Counted from the stretch's first letter, positions 24,963 to 34,845 are shown. The stretch is DNA of 64,000 nt from Clostridium formicaceticum (GCF_001854185.1 NZ_CP017603.1:3782001-3846000); one strand, 5' to 3'. Program-made: numbers and translations. The notes: a model not told the origin generated them from the sequence alone.

Positions 24963-25850
24963 ATGAACATGTACCATGGTTATCCTATTACATCGCCTCA
25001 AGGTTTAAGCGCGGCTGTTGACGAAATGAGATTTTGGCTTCGGATTATGTTTGAACATGCTAAATTTATTCGTGGGGGATTAAATCCAAGTCAGGACCAG
25101 GAACTGTTTATTCGCAAAGCAGAGCACTTTGCAGTAAATATTGAACGATTATTCATGATGGTAGTTAATACTCCTCCACATGATGCTCGTCGCGTTAATA
25201 CTTTTGTTGACGACAGCATTAATTGGACAGTAGCATTGAGGGATTTTAAAGCCCAATTATTTGTTCTTCTAGAGCAATGTAAGGCCGTTGCCGAACTTCC
25301 TGCTCCACTTCTTGATCATATTCGCCGTGAAGCAGACTTTTTCTTAACCATGCTATACAGACTAAAAGGTTTACCTGTACCTCCTGAAACAGTCTTAGGT
25401 ATACCAAACGCCAATATTCCTACCAGTCTTGTGCCTAAGCTATTAATTCCTTTTATGGGTGAACATATTCCTAGAATTGCCCGAGATCAAAACCTATTTT
25501 GGCTGCGAATTCATAGGGAGCATGGAGAGGTGCTGTTGCTAGTTGCTTATCGTCCTAAAATTCAAGATATGCTATATGAGGCTACAGCTAAATTTGAGAA
25601 ACAGCTTGAAATATTGCTTGAAGAAGCTAAAAGTGTGCCCGAACAACCTACTGCTTTAAAATTATTTAATACCAAAGCATATGCTGTAATGAAAGAATGG
25701 CATGATTTTTTACAAAAGTTATTTAGGGATGTCGTTGAATGCGATGTACCTTCCGGTCAGATAAATGCTCCAGCCCTGATTTTAGATCATATGGCCCGTG
25801 AAGCACAGTACTATCTGGAAGTGCTTTTAATCGAAGATAAAGTATTATAA
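24963..25850 (+). CDS. DUF2935 protein with two helical-bundle repeats
   Basis: The 295-residue protein consists of two similar helical domains of about 130-150 residues. The first has AVDEMRFWLRIMFEHAKFIRGGL (residues 17-39), trimmed here to EMRFWLRIMFEHAKFI; the second has QNLFWLRIHREHGEVLLL (about 176-193). Repeated Trp-Leu-Arg-Ile ... Glu-His and later helices with Glu and His look like the ferritin-like metal-binding bundles known for this family. The function is unknown; an iron- or manganese-related role has been suggested only from fold. GAGGGGG precedes the ATG. Single gene with its own promoter. Confidence 0.85.
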   Translation: MNMYHGYPITSPQGLSAAVDEMRFWLRIMFEHAKFIRGGLNPSQDQELFIRKAEHFAVNIERLFMMVVNTPPHDARRVNTFVDDSINWTVALRDFKAQLFVLLEQCKAVAELPAPLLDHIRREADFFLTMLYRLKGLPVPPETVLGIPNANIPTSLVPKLLIPFMGEHIPRIARDQNLFWLRIHREHGEVLLLVAYRPKIQDMLYEATAKFEKQLEILLEEAKSVPEQPTALKLFNTKAYAVMKEWHDFLQKLFRDVVECDVPSGQINAPALILDHMAREAQYYLEVLLIEDKVL

Positions 25851-25908
25851 TTCTGAAAAGCTGTAGTAAGAAATGATTTCATTAAGAAAAGGAAAAATAT
25901 TAAAAACA

Positions 25909-25944
25909 GGGTATTATCTCTTAAATTACTAAGACACAATACCC
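25909..25944. terminator. Bidirectional intrinsic terminator after the DUF2935 gene
   Basis: A 15-bp stem with two mismatches follows the stop codon by about 58 bp. TTGTTTATTTTAT follows on the plus strand and TGTTTTTAATATT on the minus strand. Confidence 0.75.
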
Positions 25945-25975
25945 TTGTTTATTTTATACTAAATCTCTAATCCCA
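25909..25975 (-). repeat. Cassette copy H: terminator part only
   Basis: GGGTATTGTGTCTTA pairs with TAAGAGATAATACCC (25944-25909), and the flanking TTTATACTAAATCT bases match the same position in copies C and G. No smORF core is found upstream, so this is a partial copy or a reused terminator between the DUF2935 and ppdK genes. Confidence 0.5.
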
Positions 25976-26047
25976 GCACTTTTGTTATCATATACCGACG
26001 CTATAAAGAGCAATTGTTTTTGACTATACATCTAGGTTTACGTGTAT

Positions 26048-26073
26048 ACGTCTCCAATCAAATAGGAAGACGT
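26048..26073 (-). terminator. Weak stem downstream of ppdK
   Basis: ACGTCTCC and GGAAGACGT pair imperfectly just past the ppdK stop. There is no clear T-run, so the call is tentative. Confidence 0.3.
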
Positions 26074-26079
26074 TGTCGA

Positions 26080-28704
26080 TTAGTTTGAATGACGTATTGA
26101 CGCCTGTGCCGCAGCTAATCTAGCGACCGGCACGCGATAAGGTGAACAGGAAACATAATCTAAGCCCAGTATATGACAAAATTCTATAGAATCAGGGTCT
26201 CCTCCATGCTCTCCACAAATACCAAGCTTGATATTTGGTCTAGTTTCTTTACCTAGCTTAGAGGCTATTTCCATTAGTTTACCTACACCTCTTCTATCTA
26301 TCCTCTGGAAAGGATCTTTTTCCAGTATATTTTTTTCTTTATACTCTTTAATAAACTTGCCTGCATCATCTCTAGAATATCCAAAGGTCATTTGCGTTAA
26401 ATCATTGGTGCCAAAGGAGAAAAATTCTGCTTCTGTTGCTATTTCATCTGCTGTAATAGCGGCTCTAGGAATTTCTATCATGGTTCCTATTAAGTATTGC
26501 AGTGGGATTTCCTTCTCACTTAGTACCTCTTTAGCAGTTTTTACGACAATTTCCTTGTTGTATTGAAGCTCTTTTAATTCCCCCACCAATGGAATCATAA
26601 TCTCTGGTACAACATCTATGCCTTCTTTCTCCTTCACTAGCACTGCCGCTTCTATAATGGCTCTTACCTGCATTTCATAGATTTCTGGATAAGTGACTGC
26701 CAAACGGCACCCTCTATGTCCTAACATAGGATTCATTTCCTTTAAGTCATTCACTACCCCTTGTAGCTGCGTAGCAGAAACTTGCATTTTTTGTGCCAGT
26801 TCTTGAATATCTTCTTCTTCATGAGGTAAAAACTCATGCAGTGGAGGATCTAATAACCTCACTGTAACAGGTCGATTTCCCATGGTCTTGAAGATTTCTA
26901 TAAAATCTTCCCGTTGCATAGGTAGTAGCTCATTTAAGGCTTTTCTTCTTTCTTCTTCTGTTCTTGCTAAAATCATCCTGCGCATTACAAAAATTCTAGA
27001 TTCCTCAAAGAACATATGCTCTGTTCTACATAGTCCAATTCCTTCAGCACCAAATTCAATGGCCTGTTTTGTATCTCTTGGTGTATCAGCATTGGTTCTA
27101 ATTTTAAGTTTTCTTATTGCATCTGCCCATGTCATTAATTCTAAGAAGTTATCTGTTAATTGAGACTCTTTTGTCGCTATTTCACCTTCATATACAGTAC
27201 CTTCATTACCATCCAAGGAAATGTATTGACCTTCTTGATATACAGTTTCTCCTACCATAAAAATTTTCTTGGCTTCTTGGATTTTCAACTCTCCCGCTCC
27301 TGCAATACAGCACTTGCCCATTCCTCTAGCTACTACTGCTGCATGAGAAGTCATCCCTCCTCTTGCAGTAAGAATTCCTTGAGCCGCTACCATACCTTCT
27401 ATATCCTCTGGTGAAGTTTCAGCTCTAACAAGAATAGCCCGTTCTCCCCTGCTATTGGCGTTTACTACATCTTCTGGGGTGAAGTATATTTTCCCAGTAG
27501 CAGCTCCTGAAGAAGCCGGTAAGCCCTTTGTAATAATTTTACCCTTGGCTAGTTCTTTTTCATCAAAGGCTGGGTGCAATAATTGCTCTATTTGCAAAGG
27601 ATCTATTCTTAAAATAGCCTCTTCCTTTGTCAGTCTGCCTTCCTTCACCATATCTACTGCTATATTTACTGCAGCCAAAGCTGTTCTTTTACCATTACGA
27701 GTTTGTAAAATATATAGTTCTTCATTTTCTATCGTAAATTCAATATCCTGCATATCTGTATAATGCTCTTCTAAAAGGTTTGCAACTTCTAAAAACTTCT
27801 CATAAGCCTTTGGCATCGTATTTTGTAATTCAACAATAGGCTTTGGTGTTCTAATTCCTGCTACAACATCCTCCCCTTGAGCATTCATTAAAAACTCTCC
27901 AAATAGCTTTTTCTCACCAGTGGAAGGGTCCCTTGTGAAAGCTACACCTGTTCCTGAAGTTTCCCCCATATTCCCAAATACCATAGATTGAATGTTCACA
28001 GCAGTACCTAAGCTATGGGGAATATCGTTGAGTTTTCTATATACATTCGCTCTAGGATTATTCCAAGACTTAAATACAGCCTCTATCGCCATAAACAACT
28101 GATCTTTCACATCTTGTGGAAATTCAATACGACATTCTCTTTTTACCATTGCCTTATATTTGTCTATAATATCTTTCAAGTCTTCTGCTGTTAAAGCAGT
28201 ATCTTCCTCTACATTTTTTTCATCTTTTTTGTTATCTAAAATAGCATCAAATTTATACTTAGGAATCTCTAATACAACATCACCAAACATCTGTATAAAA
28301 CGTCTGTAACTATCATACGCAAACCTTGGATTTGAAGTAGCTTTCGCCAATCCTTCCACTGAAACGTCATTTAGCCCAAGATTCAATATGGTATCCATCA
28401 TACCAGGCATAGATATTGCACTACCAGATCGTACAGATACCAATAAAGGATGTTCAATAGCACCTAATTTTTTTCCCATTCTTTCTTCTAACGCCGCTAA
28501 ATGCTGTAGTGTCTCCTCCCTTAAACCATCCCATAACTTAGCACCTTCCTCATAATATTGATTGCATGCCTCTGTTGTTACGGTAAATCCACTAGGAACA
28601 GGTAAACCTATTCTAGTCATTTCTGCTAGATTAGCACCCTTTCCCCCTAGTAGCGACTTCATCTCGGCTGTTCCTTCATGAAAATCATAAACAAATTTTT
28701 TCAA
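26080..28704 (-). CDS. ppdK: Pyruvate, phosphate dikinase
   Basis: Interconverts pyruvate, ATP and phosphate with phosphoenolpyruvate, AMP and pyrophosphate, a key step of clostridial glycolysis or gluconeogenesis. The 874-residue protein has the ATP-grasp N-terminal domain (GGKGANLAEMTRIGLPVPSG), a phosphohistidine domain with catalytic His in GGMTSHAAVVARGMGK (about 447-462), and a TIM-barrel PEP domain with GLCRTEHMFF, LGHRGCRL and CGEHGGDP with the active-site Cys. Full length. The upstream ppsR and CcpN-like genes on the same strand encode its likely control proteins. Confidence 0.97.
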   Translation of the reverse strand: MKKFVYDFHEGTAEMKSLLGGKGANLAEMTRIGLPVPSGFTVTTEACNQYYEEGAKLWDGLREETLQHLAALEERMGKKLGAIEHPLLVSVRSGSAISMPGMMDTILNLGLNDVSVEGLAKATSNPRFAYDSYRRFIQMFGDVVLEIPKYKFDAILDNKKDEKNVEEDTALTAEDLKDIIDKYKAMVKRECRIEFPQDVKDQLFMAIEAVFKSWNNPRANVYRKLNDIPHSLGTAVNIQSMVFGNMGETSGTGVAFTRDPSTGEKKLFGEFLMNAQGEDVVAGIRTPKPIVELQNTMPKAYEKFLEVANLLEEHYTDMQDIEFTIENEELYILQTRNGKRTALAAVNIAVDMVKEGRLTKEEAILRIDPLQIEQLLHPAFDEKELAKGKIITKGLPASSGAATGKIYFTPEDVVNANSRGERAILVRAETSPEDIEGMVAAQGILTARGGMTSHAAVVARGMGKCCIAGAGELKIQEAKKIFMVGETVYQEGQYISLDGNEGTVYEGEIATKESQLTDNFLELMTWADAIRKLKIRTNADTPRDTKQAIEFGAEGIGLCRTEHMFFEESRIFVMRRMILARTEEERRKALNELLPMQREDFIEIFKTMGNRPVTVRLLDPPLHEFLPHEEEDIQELAQKMQVSATQLQGVVNDLKEMNPMLGHRGCRLAVTYPEIYEMQVRAIIEAAVLVKEKEGIDVVPEIMIPLVGELKELQYNKEIVVKTAKEVLSEKEIPLQYLIGTMIEIPRAAITADEIATEAEFFSFGTNDLTQMTFGYSRDDAGKFIKEYKEKNILEKDPFQRIDRRGVGKLMEIASKLGKETRPNIKLGICGEHGGDPDSIEFCHILGLDYVSCSPYRVPVARLAAAQASIRHSN

Positions 28705-28805
28705 TTAATACACCCCCACATTATGTAGAAATTTTTATACTATTCATTAAAGAATTAAAAGTAGCAACACTTGGTTTCATGATCCTTAACCTTAACTGAA
28801 AAGCT

Positions 28806-29639
28806 CTACTTTCCATTTGTCAATTTATAACCTATCTCTCTAAAGATTTCTAGAATAATGCTGGCACTTTCCTCTACCGCCTTTGTAGAAACATCTATGA
28901 CTGGACAACCTAATCTTTTCATGATGTTATCAGCATATTCTAGTTCTTCTAAGATTCTTTCTATACTAGCATAGTTAGCTTCACTTTTTAGCCCCAATGC
29001 CTTTAACCTTTCTTGACGAATTTCAATTAATTTCATTGGATTGGTGGTTAAGCCTATAATTTTTTTAGAAGGAACATCAAATAGTTCCTTAGGTGGCGTT
29101 ACCTCTGGTACTAAGGGTACATTGGCAACTTTTAGATTCTTATGCGCCAAATACATACTTAATGGCGTTTTAGAAGTTCTAGAAATTCCTATTAGCACAA
29201 TATCTGCCTTTTTTAAACCTCTTGGATCTTTACCATCATCATACTTCACTGCAAATTCGATGGCTTCTACCTTCTTGAAATACTTTTCATCCAATTTCCT
29301 AATAAGTCCTGGTTCTCTTTTAGGCGTAGAGCCCAGTACGCCACCAAATCCCTCTATGATAGGCGACATAATATCAATGCTTGGTATATTCAACCTAGCG
29401 GTTTCTTCTGTCAAATAATCCTTTAATTCCTGTACCACCATAGTAAATACAACAATAGACCTTTCTTGTTTTGCCTCCTCCAACATTTCCATAATCTGTT
29501 GCTTTTCGTTAATAAAAGGGAATCTTCTTATTTCATAATCTTGAAATACAAATTGGCTAATAGCAGCTTTTGCCACTTGTTCAGCAGTTTCTCCTATAGA
29601 ATCCGATACAAGATATATCAGTAAGTTTTTTTGATTCAT
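28806..29639 (-). CDS. ppsR: PPDK regulatory protein (bifunctional kinase/phosphorylase, DUF299)
   Basis: Phosphorylates and dephosphorylates PPDK or PEP synthase on a Thr next to the catalytic His, using ADP. The 277-residue protein has the N-terminal VSDSIGETAEQVAKAAISQF signature, the P-loop-like GISRTSKTPLSMYLA (about 150-164), and YASIERILEELEYA near the end. The ATG at 29639 is chosen because AGGAGG lies upstream; the frame is open 11 codons further. It is encoded directly between the CcpN-like gene and ppdK, which fits the assigned target. Confidence 0.93.
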   Translation of the reverse strand: MNQKNLLIYLVSDSIGETAEQVAKAAISQFVFQDYEIRRFPFINEKQQIMEMLEEAKQERSIVVFTMVVQELKDYLTEETARLNIPSIDIMSPIIEGFGGVLGSTPKREPGLIRKLDEKYFKKVEAIEFAVKYDDGKDPRGLKKADIVLIGISRTSKTPLSMYLAHKNLKVANVPLVPEVTPPKELFDVPSKKIIGLTTNPMKLIEIRQERLKALGLKSEANYASIERILEELEYADNIMKRLGCPVIDVSTKAVEESASIILEIFREIGYKLTNGK

Positions 29640-29649
29640 ACAACGCCTC

Positions 29650-30288
29650 CTACTCTTTGCAAAGTTCAACAAACAATTTTGTTATATTGCTTTTAGAAAT
29701 TTTTCCTACTACCTTTAACTTTTGCTTCCCGTCTACTATAGTTTTTTCTACAACTGGCAAACTATCCACTTCATGTTCTACAATTTTGCTAGCCGCTGTT
29801 AATACATCTTCTTCTGGAGAAGTTGTGGCTATATTTGGCATACGGGTCATAATCATAGCCACCGGTACCTTATTTATATCAATGGTTCCTATTGCATTTT
29901 TCAAGAAATCTTTTCTAGAAATTACCCCTACTAGAGAACCACCAGAAACCACATAGATAGCACTAGTGTCTTCTAAAAACATGGTTACAATAGCATTGTA
30001 TACCGACATATCTTCTGTAACCACCACCGGTATAGACATCATATCCTTCACCTTCATCCCTCTGACTTCTTGGGATATAAGATTGATGTCAGGTTTCCCG
30101 CTATAAAAGTATCCTACTTTTGGCCTTGCATCCAAAGTGCCCGACATCGTTAATATAGCTAAATCCGGCCGCAAAGTTGCTCTTGTCACCTTGAGTAACG
30201 CTGCTATTTCTTGGCTTGTTATAGGCTCATTTTGTTGTACAATTTCTATAATTTTTCTTTGTCTGCTTGTAAATTCTATAGGTATCAC
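29650..30288 (-). CDS. HTH and CBS-domain transcriptional regulator, CcpN-like
   Basis: The 212-residue protein has an N-terminal helix-turn-helix (residues 5-60, RQRKIIEIVQQNEPITSQEI and TRATLRPDLAILTMSG) and two CBS domains (about 80-205, with MSIPVVVTEDMSVYNAI and VGVISRKDFLKNAIG). This matches B. subtilis CcpN/YqzB, which represses gluconeogenic genes in the presence of glucose and senses nucleotides through CBS domains. A GTG start at 30288 is used; AAGAG is only weakly placed. It is 10 bp upstream of ppsR, and control of ppdK is likely. Confidence 0.88.
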   Translation of the reverse strand: MIPIEFTSRQRKIIEIVQQNEPITSQEIAALLKVTRATLRPDLAILTMSGTLDARPKVGYFYSGKPDINLISQEVRGMKVKDMMSIPVVVTEDMSVYNAIVTMFLEDTSAIYVVSGGSLVGVISRKDFLKNAIGTIDINKVPVAMIMTRMPNIATTSPEEDVLTAASKIVEHEVDSLPVVEKTIVDGKQKLKVVGKISKSNITKLFVELCKE

Positions 30289-30409
30289 CTCTTATGTGTT
30301 ACTCTATTTATTATATATGTTATACTATATAAATAATTTATCATATTTTTTTTACTTTTGCTACAGTAATTTTCTATTATTGAAAAAAATTTTTTCCAGG
30401 ATAAATAAA

Positions 30410-30441
30410 AATCAGTTGAAGTATTCCTACACCAACTGATT
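30410..30441 (-). terminator. Intrinsic terminator of glyS
   Basis: AATCAGTTG and CAACTGATT form a 9-bp stem with a 14-base loop, followed by TTTTATTTATCC on the minus strand, just past the glyS stop. Confidence 0.8.
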
Positions 30442-30455
30442 CTTACTTTATAGGA

Positions 30456-31853
30456 TTAAAACTTTAATTTTTCTTCTAAATAGGTTTCTAATTGATCCAT
30501 AGAAATTCTTTCCTGCTGCATTGTATCTCTATCTCTGATGGTAACACAATTATCTTCTAATGAGTCATAATCAAAGGTGATACAGTAAGGTGTGCCTATT
30601 TCGTCATGACGGCGATATCTTTTGCCAATACTTCCTGCCTCATCATAGTCTACCATATACTTTTCTGATAACTTTTCAAACAGCTTTAGAGATTCTTCCT
30701 TTAATTTTTTTGTCAATGGAAATACTGCTGCCTTAAAAGGAGATAATGCAGGATGTAATTTTAACACAACTCTTGTATCATTTTCATCTATAACTTCCTC
30801 TTCATAAGCATCTACTAAAAATGCTAAAGTTACTCGATCTGCCCCTAAAGAAGGTTCTATGCAATAAGGAATATATTTTTCGTTTGTTACTGGATCTTGA
30901 TAAGTAAAATCTACGCCAGAATGCTGACTATGCTGTTTAAGGTCAAAGTCCGTTCTATCTGCTATACCCCATAACTCTCCCCAACCAAAAGGAAATTTAA
31001 ATTCAATATCTACAGTAGCATTGCTATAATGAGAAAGTTCTTCTTGAGAATGCTCTCTTAGCTTAATACTTTCTTCCTTCATATTTAAGTCAAGAAGCCA
31101 ATTCTTACAATACTTTAACCAGTAGTCAAACCACTGTAAATCTTCTCCCGGCTTACAGAAGAATTCTAATTCCATTTGCTCAAACTCTCTTGTTCTGAAG
31201 GTAAAGTTTCCTGGTGTAATTTCATTTCTAAAGGACTTACCAATTTGTCCGATACCGAAGGGAACTTTTTTTCTAGAAGTTCTTAAAACATTTTTAAAAT
31301 TAACAAAAATCCCTTGCGCTGTTTCAGGTCTCAAATAAATTTGTGTACTGCTGTCCTCTGTTACCCCTTGAAAAGTTTTAAACATCAAATTGAACTGACG
31401 GATATCCGTATATTCATCAGCACCACACTCTGGACAATGAATTTTCTTTTCAGTGATAAATGCCTTCATTTTTTCATTACTCCAACCATCAACAGCCTCT
31501 TCTCCTGGATTTTCTCCATGGACAAACAAATAATCCTCTATAAGTTTATCTGCTCTGAATCTAGCTTTACATTTCTTGCAATCCATTAAAGGGTCACTAA
31601 ATCCTCCTACGTGTCCGGAGGCCACCCATGTTTGAGAGTTCATCAATATCGCTGAATCCAACCCAACATTATAGGGACTTTGCTGAATAAACTTTTTCCA
31701 CCATGCTTTTTTTACATTATTTTTCAATTCTACCCCCAGCGGACCATAATCCCAGGTATTTGCCAAACCTCCATATATTTCAGAGCCAGGAAAGATAAAA
31801 CCTCTAGATTTCGCTAAGGATACAATTTTTTCCATTGTTTTTTCCTTTGTCAT
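30456..31853 (-). CDS. glyS: Glycyl-tRNA synthetase (dimeric, single-chain type)
   Basis: Class II synthetase that charges tRNA-Gly. The 465-residue protein has the N-terminal [20 protein letters not shown], motif 2-like [20 protein letters not shown] and the C-terminal anticodon-binding domain (about 360-465, with [18 protein letters not shown]). It is the alpha2 type, not the GlyQ/GlyS heterotetramer. ATG at 31853 is preceded by GGAGGA; an upstream in-frame start lies within the T-box and is rejected. Expression is controlled by a T-box leader with a glycine specifier. Confidence 0.96.
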   Translation of the reverse strand: MTKEKTMEKIVSLAKSRGFIFPGSEIYGGLANTWDYGPLGVELKNNVKKAWWKKFIQQSPYNVGLDSAILMNSQTWVASGHVGGFSDPLMDCKKCKARFRADKLIEDYLFVHGENPGEEAVDGWSNEKMKAFITEKKIHCPECGADEYTDIRQFNLMFKTFQGVTEDSSTQIYLRPETAQGIFVNFKNVLRTSRKKVPFGIGQIGKSFRNEITPGNFTFRTREFEQMELEFFCKPGEDLQWFDYWLKYCKNWLLDLNMKEESIKLREHSQEELSHYSNATVDIEFKFPFGWGELWGIADRTDFDLKQHSQHSGVDFTYQDPVTNEKYIPYCIEPSLGADRVTLAFLVDAYEEEVIDENDTRVVLKLHPALSPFKAAVFPLTKKLKEESLKLFEKLSEKYMVDYDEAGSIGKRYRRHDEIGTPYCITFDYDSLEDNCVTIRDRDTMQQERISMDQLETYLEEKLKF

Positions 31854-31875
31854 GTCAATTCCTCCTATTAAATTT

Positions 31876-32075
31876 TTTAAAAAAATAAAGCCCTCCATCC
31901 CCAAAATTAGGGACGAAAGACTTTCCTTCCGCGGTTCCACCCTAGTTGATACTTATCGTATCCACTTTGTGTTGTTTAGCTCAAAAGCGCCCTTCATTGA
32001 TGAACTACACTGGGCTTTCACCCTCCCCAGCTCGCTTAAGTGTTCTTTTCAACTACTCCTCTTTCTCATTGCTGA
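31876..32075 (-). promoter_or_regulatory. T-box riboswitch (glycine, specifier GGC) upstream of glyS
   Basis: The minus strand shows a stem I start (AATGAGAAAGAGGAGTAG), AGCTGGGG...GGTGAAAGCCCAGT, then GAAGGGCGCTTTTGAGC with GGC in the specifier position (about 31991-31989). The hallmark T-box GGGTGGAACCGCGG lies at 31942-31929, followed by a terminator stem (GTCCC...GGGGA) and a T-run before glyS. Uncharged tRNA-Gly is expected to stabilise the antiterminator and switch glyS on. Confidence 0.93.
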
Positions 32076-32256
32076 TGATAAATATACTGCTATGAACTTT
32101 CATATATTAAGAGCTACACTGTGACCTTTACCTACATTTTTCCGCCAAAGGCAAAACCATAGATCGTGTATATGAAAATCCAAGGTTAAGACGTATATTT
32201 ATATATATTTTTAATATAAAATTTATCAAATTATCTTAATATTGTCAATAGGTTTT

Positions 32257-32760
32257 CTAAAAATCTGCTCCACTTTCATCTAAGTCATCTAAAATATCGT
32301 CAATGTTTTCTTTGGTTGGATTGCCCTTCATCATGTTTCTAAAATCCCCGACTTTTTCTTCTGCAATTTCGTTTAAGTCCAATACTTTTCCATCATTTTG
32401 CACGATTTCAATCTTGGTCTTTGTCACCAATGCAGCAGAAATGCCAAGTAATGAAGCTAGCGGTGCCAAAACAACCCCTATAGCGCCAGCAGTTATAGGA
32501 ATATTTAGCATCACTTCGTCGTCTTTTTTTAAAATAACTCTTGTAACATTTCCTTTTTCGATCACTCGTTTTAATTTTTCGATGATTTCATTGCCAGTCA
32601 TACCCATGTTTTTGGTCCACTTACTATTATTTTCTCCTTCTAAAGCAATCAGAGCTTCTACTACATTTCCTCCTGCATTTTCCAAAGCTTCCTTCGCCTT
32701 TTTATAGGATACACCGGTTCTTTCTCTTATAATGTCAATGTTCTCAAGATTAATATCCAT
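32257..32760 (-). CDS. UBA-like and DUF4342 domain protein
   Basis: The 167-residue protein has an N-terminal UBA/TS-N-like helical domain (residues 3-43, IDIIRERTGVSYKKAKEALE with AGGNVVEALIAL) as found in elongation factor Ts, and a DUF4342 domain (about 52-125) with a hydrophobic segment PITAGAIGVVLAPLASLLGI that may enter the membrane. The acidic tail ends DDLDESGADF. The function is unknown. It sits downstream of recO in a housekeeping cluster. Confidence 0.8.
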   Translation of the reverse strand: MDINLENIDIIRERTGVSYKKAKEALENAGGNVVEALIALEGENNSKWTKNMGMTGNEIIEKLKRVIEKGNVTRVILKKDDEVMLNIPITAGAIGVVLAPLASLLGISAALVTKTKIEIVQNDGKVLDLNEIAEEKVGDFRNMMKGNPTKENIDDILDDLDESGADF

Positions 32761-32780
32761 AAATTTTCTCTCCTTTCTTA

Positions 32781-33521
32781 CTATAATTTTTCAGCAACCT
32801 CAAGACTTTTAAAATCATATTTATTAATATGTACTAAAATATACTGTTTTAACAGTTTTTTTAATGCCTCATTTAAAGTGTCACTTATCTTTAGCTTACG
32901 TACCTCATGAATCTCCTTAGACTGTAAATACCTTGCTAAGCGAAGGGTTGTTTCAGAAATCTTCATAGCGTAGGGATCCACAGAAGAACAATGATTACAC
33001 AAAAGTCCCCCCTCCTGTGGGCTAAACTTCCAATAATCTGCGGTTATTTTGTTACAGTGAACGCAGCGATGTAACTCCGGCTTTAAACCACAATAGTTAA
33101 GAAAGTTTATCTCAAAGCTTCTAACAACAGTATTCACCTCAATCTCTGGCTTTGTCAATAGATACAATGTCTTTCCTAACAAATTAAATAATCTATTATT
33201 TGTTTGACCCTCATTGGTGACAACTTCCACCAATTCTACTAAATAGGCTGCATAGGAAAGTCTTTTTACATCCTCCCTTAGCTTATAAAAGATTTCCTTA
33301 GGTTCACATTGACTAACCGTATATAGACTTTTACCTCTATATAATAAAAATTCACTATAGCAAAAAGGTTGCACGCCAGCCATCAAAGCACTTTTAGGTT
33401 TTTGTGCTCCCTTTGCTATAGCATTGATTTTCCCTAGTTTTCTAGAAAAAATCACCAACATATTATCAGATTCCCCATATTTTCTATTTTTTAAAACAAA
33501 ACCTTCAGTTTTTACAAGCAT
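32781..33521 (-). CDS. recO: DNA repair protein RecO
   Basis: Mediates RecA loading and strand annealing in the RecFOR pathway. The 246-residue protein has an N-terminal OB-fold ([20 protein letters not shown]) and a C-terminal helical domain with a four-Cys zinc site ([15 protein letters not shown] and GGLLCNHCS). ATG at 33521 is supported by GGGAGA; the frame extends 29 codons upstream without a good start. Gene order era-yqzL-recO matches many Firmicutes. Confidence 0.94.
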   Translation of the reverse strand: MLVKTEGFVLKNRKYGESDNMLVIFSRKLGKINAIAKGAQKPKSALMAGVQPFCYSEFLLYRGKSLYTVSQCEPKEIFYKLREDVKRLSYAAYLVELVEVVTNEGQTNNRLFNLLGKTLYLLTKPEIEVNTVVRSFEINFLNYCGLKPELHRCVHCNKITADYWKFSPQEGGLLCNHCSSVDPYAMKISETTLRLARYLQSKEIHEVRKLKISDTLNEALKKLLKQYILVHINKYDFKSLEVAEKL

Positions 33522-33549
33522 TCTATTAATCTCCCAAGTATTCCAATCC

Positions 33550-33711
33550 TTAGTATAATGTATTTGTTTGTACTGACTGCAATAACTGTATCTCCGATAC
33601 GTTAACATCCTCTTCCTTAGATTTTATATAATCCTTATACTCTTTGCAATATAAGTATGCTTCAATATTACCAGTTTTTTTAAATATGTTCCACATTTTT
33701 TTATTTAACAT
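33550..33711 (-). CDS. yqzL: YqzL-family small protein
   Basis: The 53-residue protein starts [20 protein letters not shown], the characteristic YqzL pattern of a Trp-x-x-Phe-x-x-T-G-N-x-x-x-Y-L motif, and always occurs between era and recO in Firmicutes, as here. The function is unknown. AAGGGGA lies before the ATG at 33711; an ATG seven codons upstream is less well placed. The C-terminal half is longer and more polar than in B. subtilis YqzL. Confidence 0.85.
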   Translation of the reverse strand: MLNKKMWNIFKKTGNIEAYLYCKEYKDYIKSKEEDVNVSEIQLLQSVQTNTLY

Positions 33712-33819
33712 GAAAAAGTCCCCTTTCATCATTTTTTAGGAAGTTAAATGAAAAACTTCCTTAATTATATTTTTAGATTTAAGGGAACTTATATGCATTG
33801 AAAATTTTGTAATTGTTTT

Positions 33820-34707
33820 TTATTCGTATCCTAATGTCCGCAAAGTATTTTGGCTATTTCTCCAGTCTTCCTTTACCTTTACCCACAACTCTAGATATAC
33901 CTTTGACCCTAAAAGCTTTTCCATATCTTCTCTAGCACTCTTACCAATACCCTTTAGTTTTCTCCCCTGTTTACCTATAATAATCCCCTTGTGGGACTTT
34001 TTCTCACAGTAAATCGTAGCATGAATATCTACGATGTTTTTACCTTCTCTTTTTTTCATCATAGATGTTTCCACTGCCACCCCGTGTGGAACTTCTTCAT
34101 GGGTATAGTGCAGTATTTTTTCTCTAATAATTTCTGCTACAATAAGGCGTTCAGGTTGATCTGTAATCATATCTCCTGGAAAATATTGTGGACCAGTAGG
34201 AAGAAAATCTACGACTTTGTCAATCAACACCTGTAAATTTGCTCCTTCCAGTGCAGAAATCCCAACGATATCAGAAAACATCTCTTTTTCTTTATAAAGG
34301 GCATAAAGGGCATTGAACTTGTCCTGATCCATCTTATCAATTTTATTTATTACCAAGATAACAGGCGTATTGATATCTTTTAAAACCTCCATGATAAACG
34401 CATCCCCAGGCCCTATGGTGGGACTATCATCTACTACAAATAAAATAGCATCCACTTCTCCTAAAGTCTCCTTCGCCGCCCTTACCATGTATTCACCTAG
34501 TTTATGTTTTGGTTTATGTATGCCAGGTGTATCAATAAATACAATTTGAAAATCATTTTCTGTATAAACACTCTGTATCTTATTTCTAGTGGTTTGTGGC
34601 TTATCTGACATAATGGCTATTTTTTCACCGATTACTTGATTCATTAAAGTAGATTTTCCTACGTTTGGTCTACCAATAATTGTTACAAAACCTGATTTAA
34701 ATTTCAT
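33820..34707 (-). CDS. era: GTPase Era
   Basis: Essential GTPase that assists 16S rRNA maturation and 30S assembly. The 295-residue protein has G1 [10 protein letters not shown] (near residue 10), G2/G3 with [11 protein letters not shown]4 NKID and G5 SALEG, followed by a KH RNA-binding domain (about 200-290, with [19 protein letters not shown]). ATG at 34707 follows AAGGAG; a start nine codons upstream is rejected. Part of the cdd-era-yqzL-recO string. Confidence 0.96.
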   Translation of the reverse strand: MKFKSGFVTIIGRPNVGKSTLMNQVIGEKIAIMSDKPQTTRNKIQSVYTENDFQIVFIDTPGIHKPKHKLGEYMVRAAKETLGEVDAILFVVDDSPTIGPGDAFIMEVLKDINTPVILVINKIDKMDQDKFNALYALYKEKEMFSDIVGISALEGANLQVLIDKVVDFLPTGPQYFPGDMITDQPERLIVAEIIREKILHYTHEEVPHGVAVETSMMKKREGKNIVDIHATIYCEKKSHKGIIIGKQGRKLKGIGKSAREDMEKLLGSKVYLELWVKVKEDWRNSQNTLRTLGYE

Positions 34708-34845
34708 TACAACACTCCTTTTTGATGTATACAAATACGCTTACAAATTTTAATATACTGAAAGTTCTATTTTTTTCCTTTAGCTATGCCTTTTAGCTAA
34801 GGGAAAAAACCTAGACTGTGTATATTAAAATTTAAGGGCGCACGT

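Noticed and set aside
31852-32124. Plus-strand 90-residue open frame upstream of glyS
   Set aside because: It is the complement of the T-box leader; the conserved RNA elements explain the sequence.
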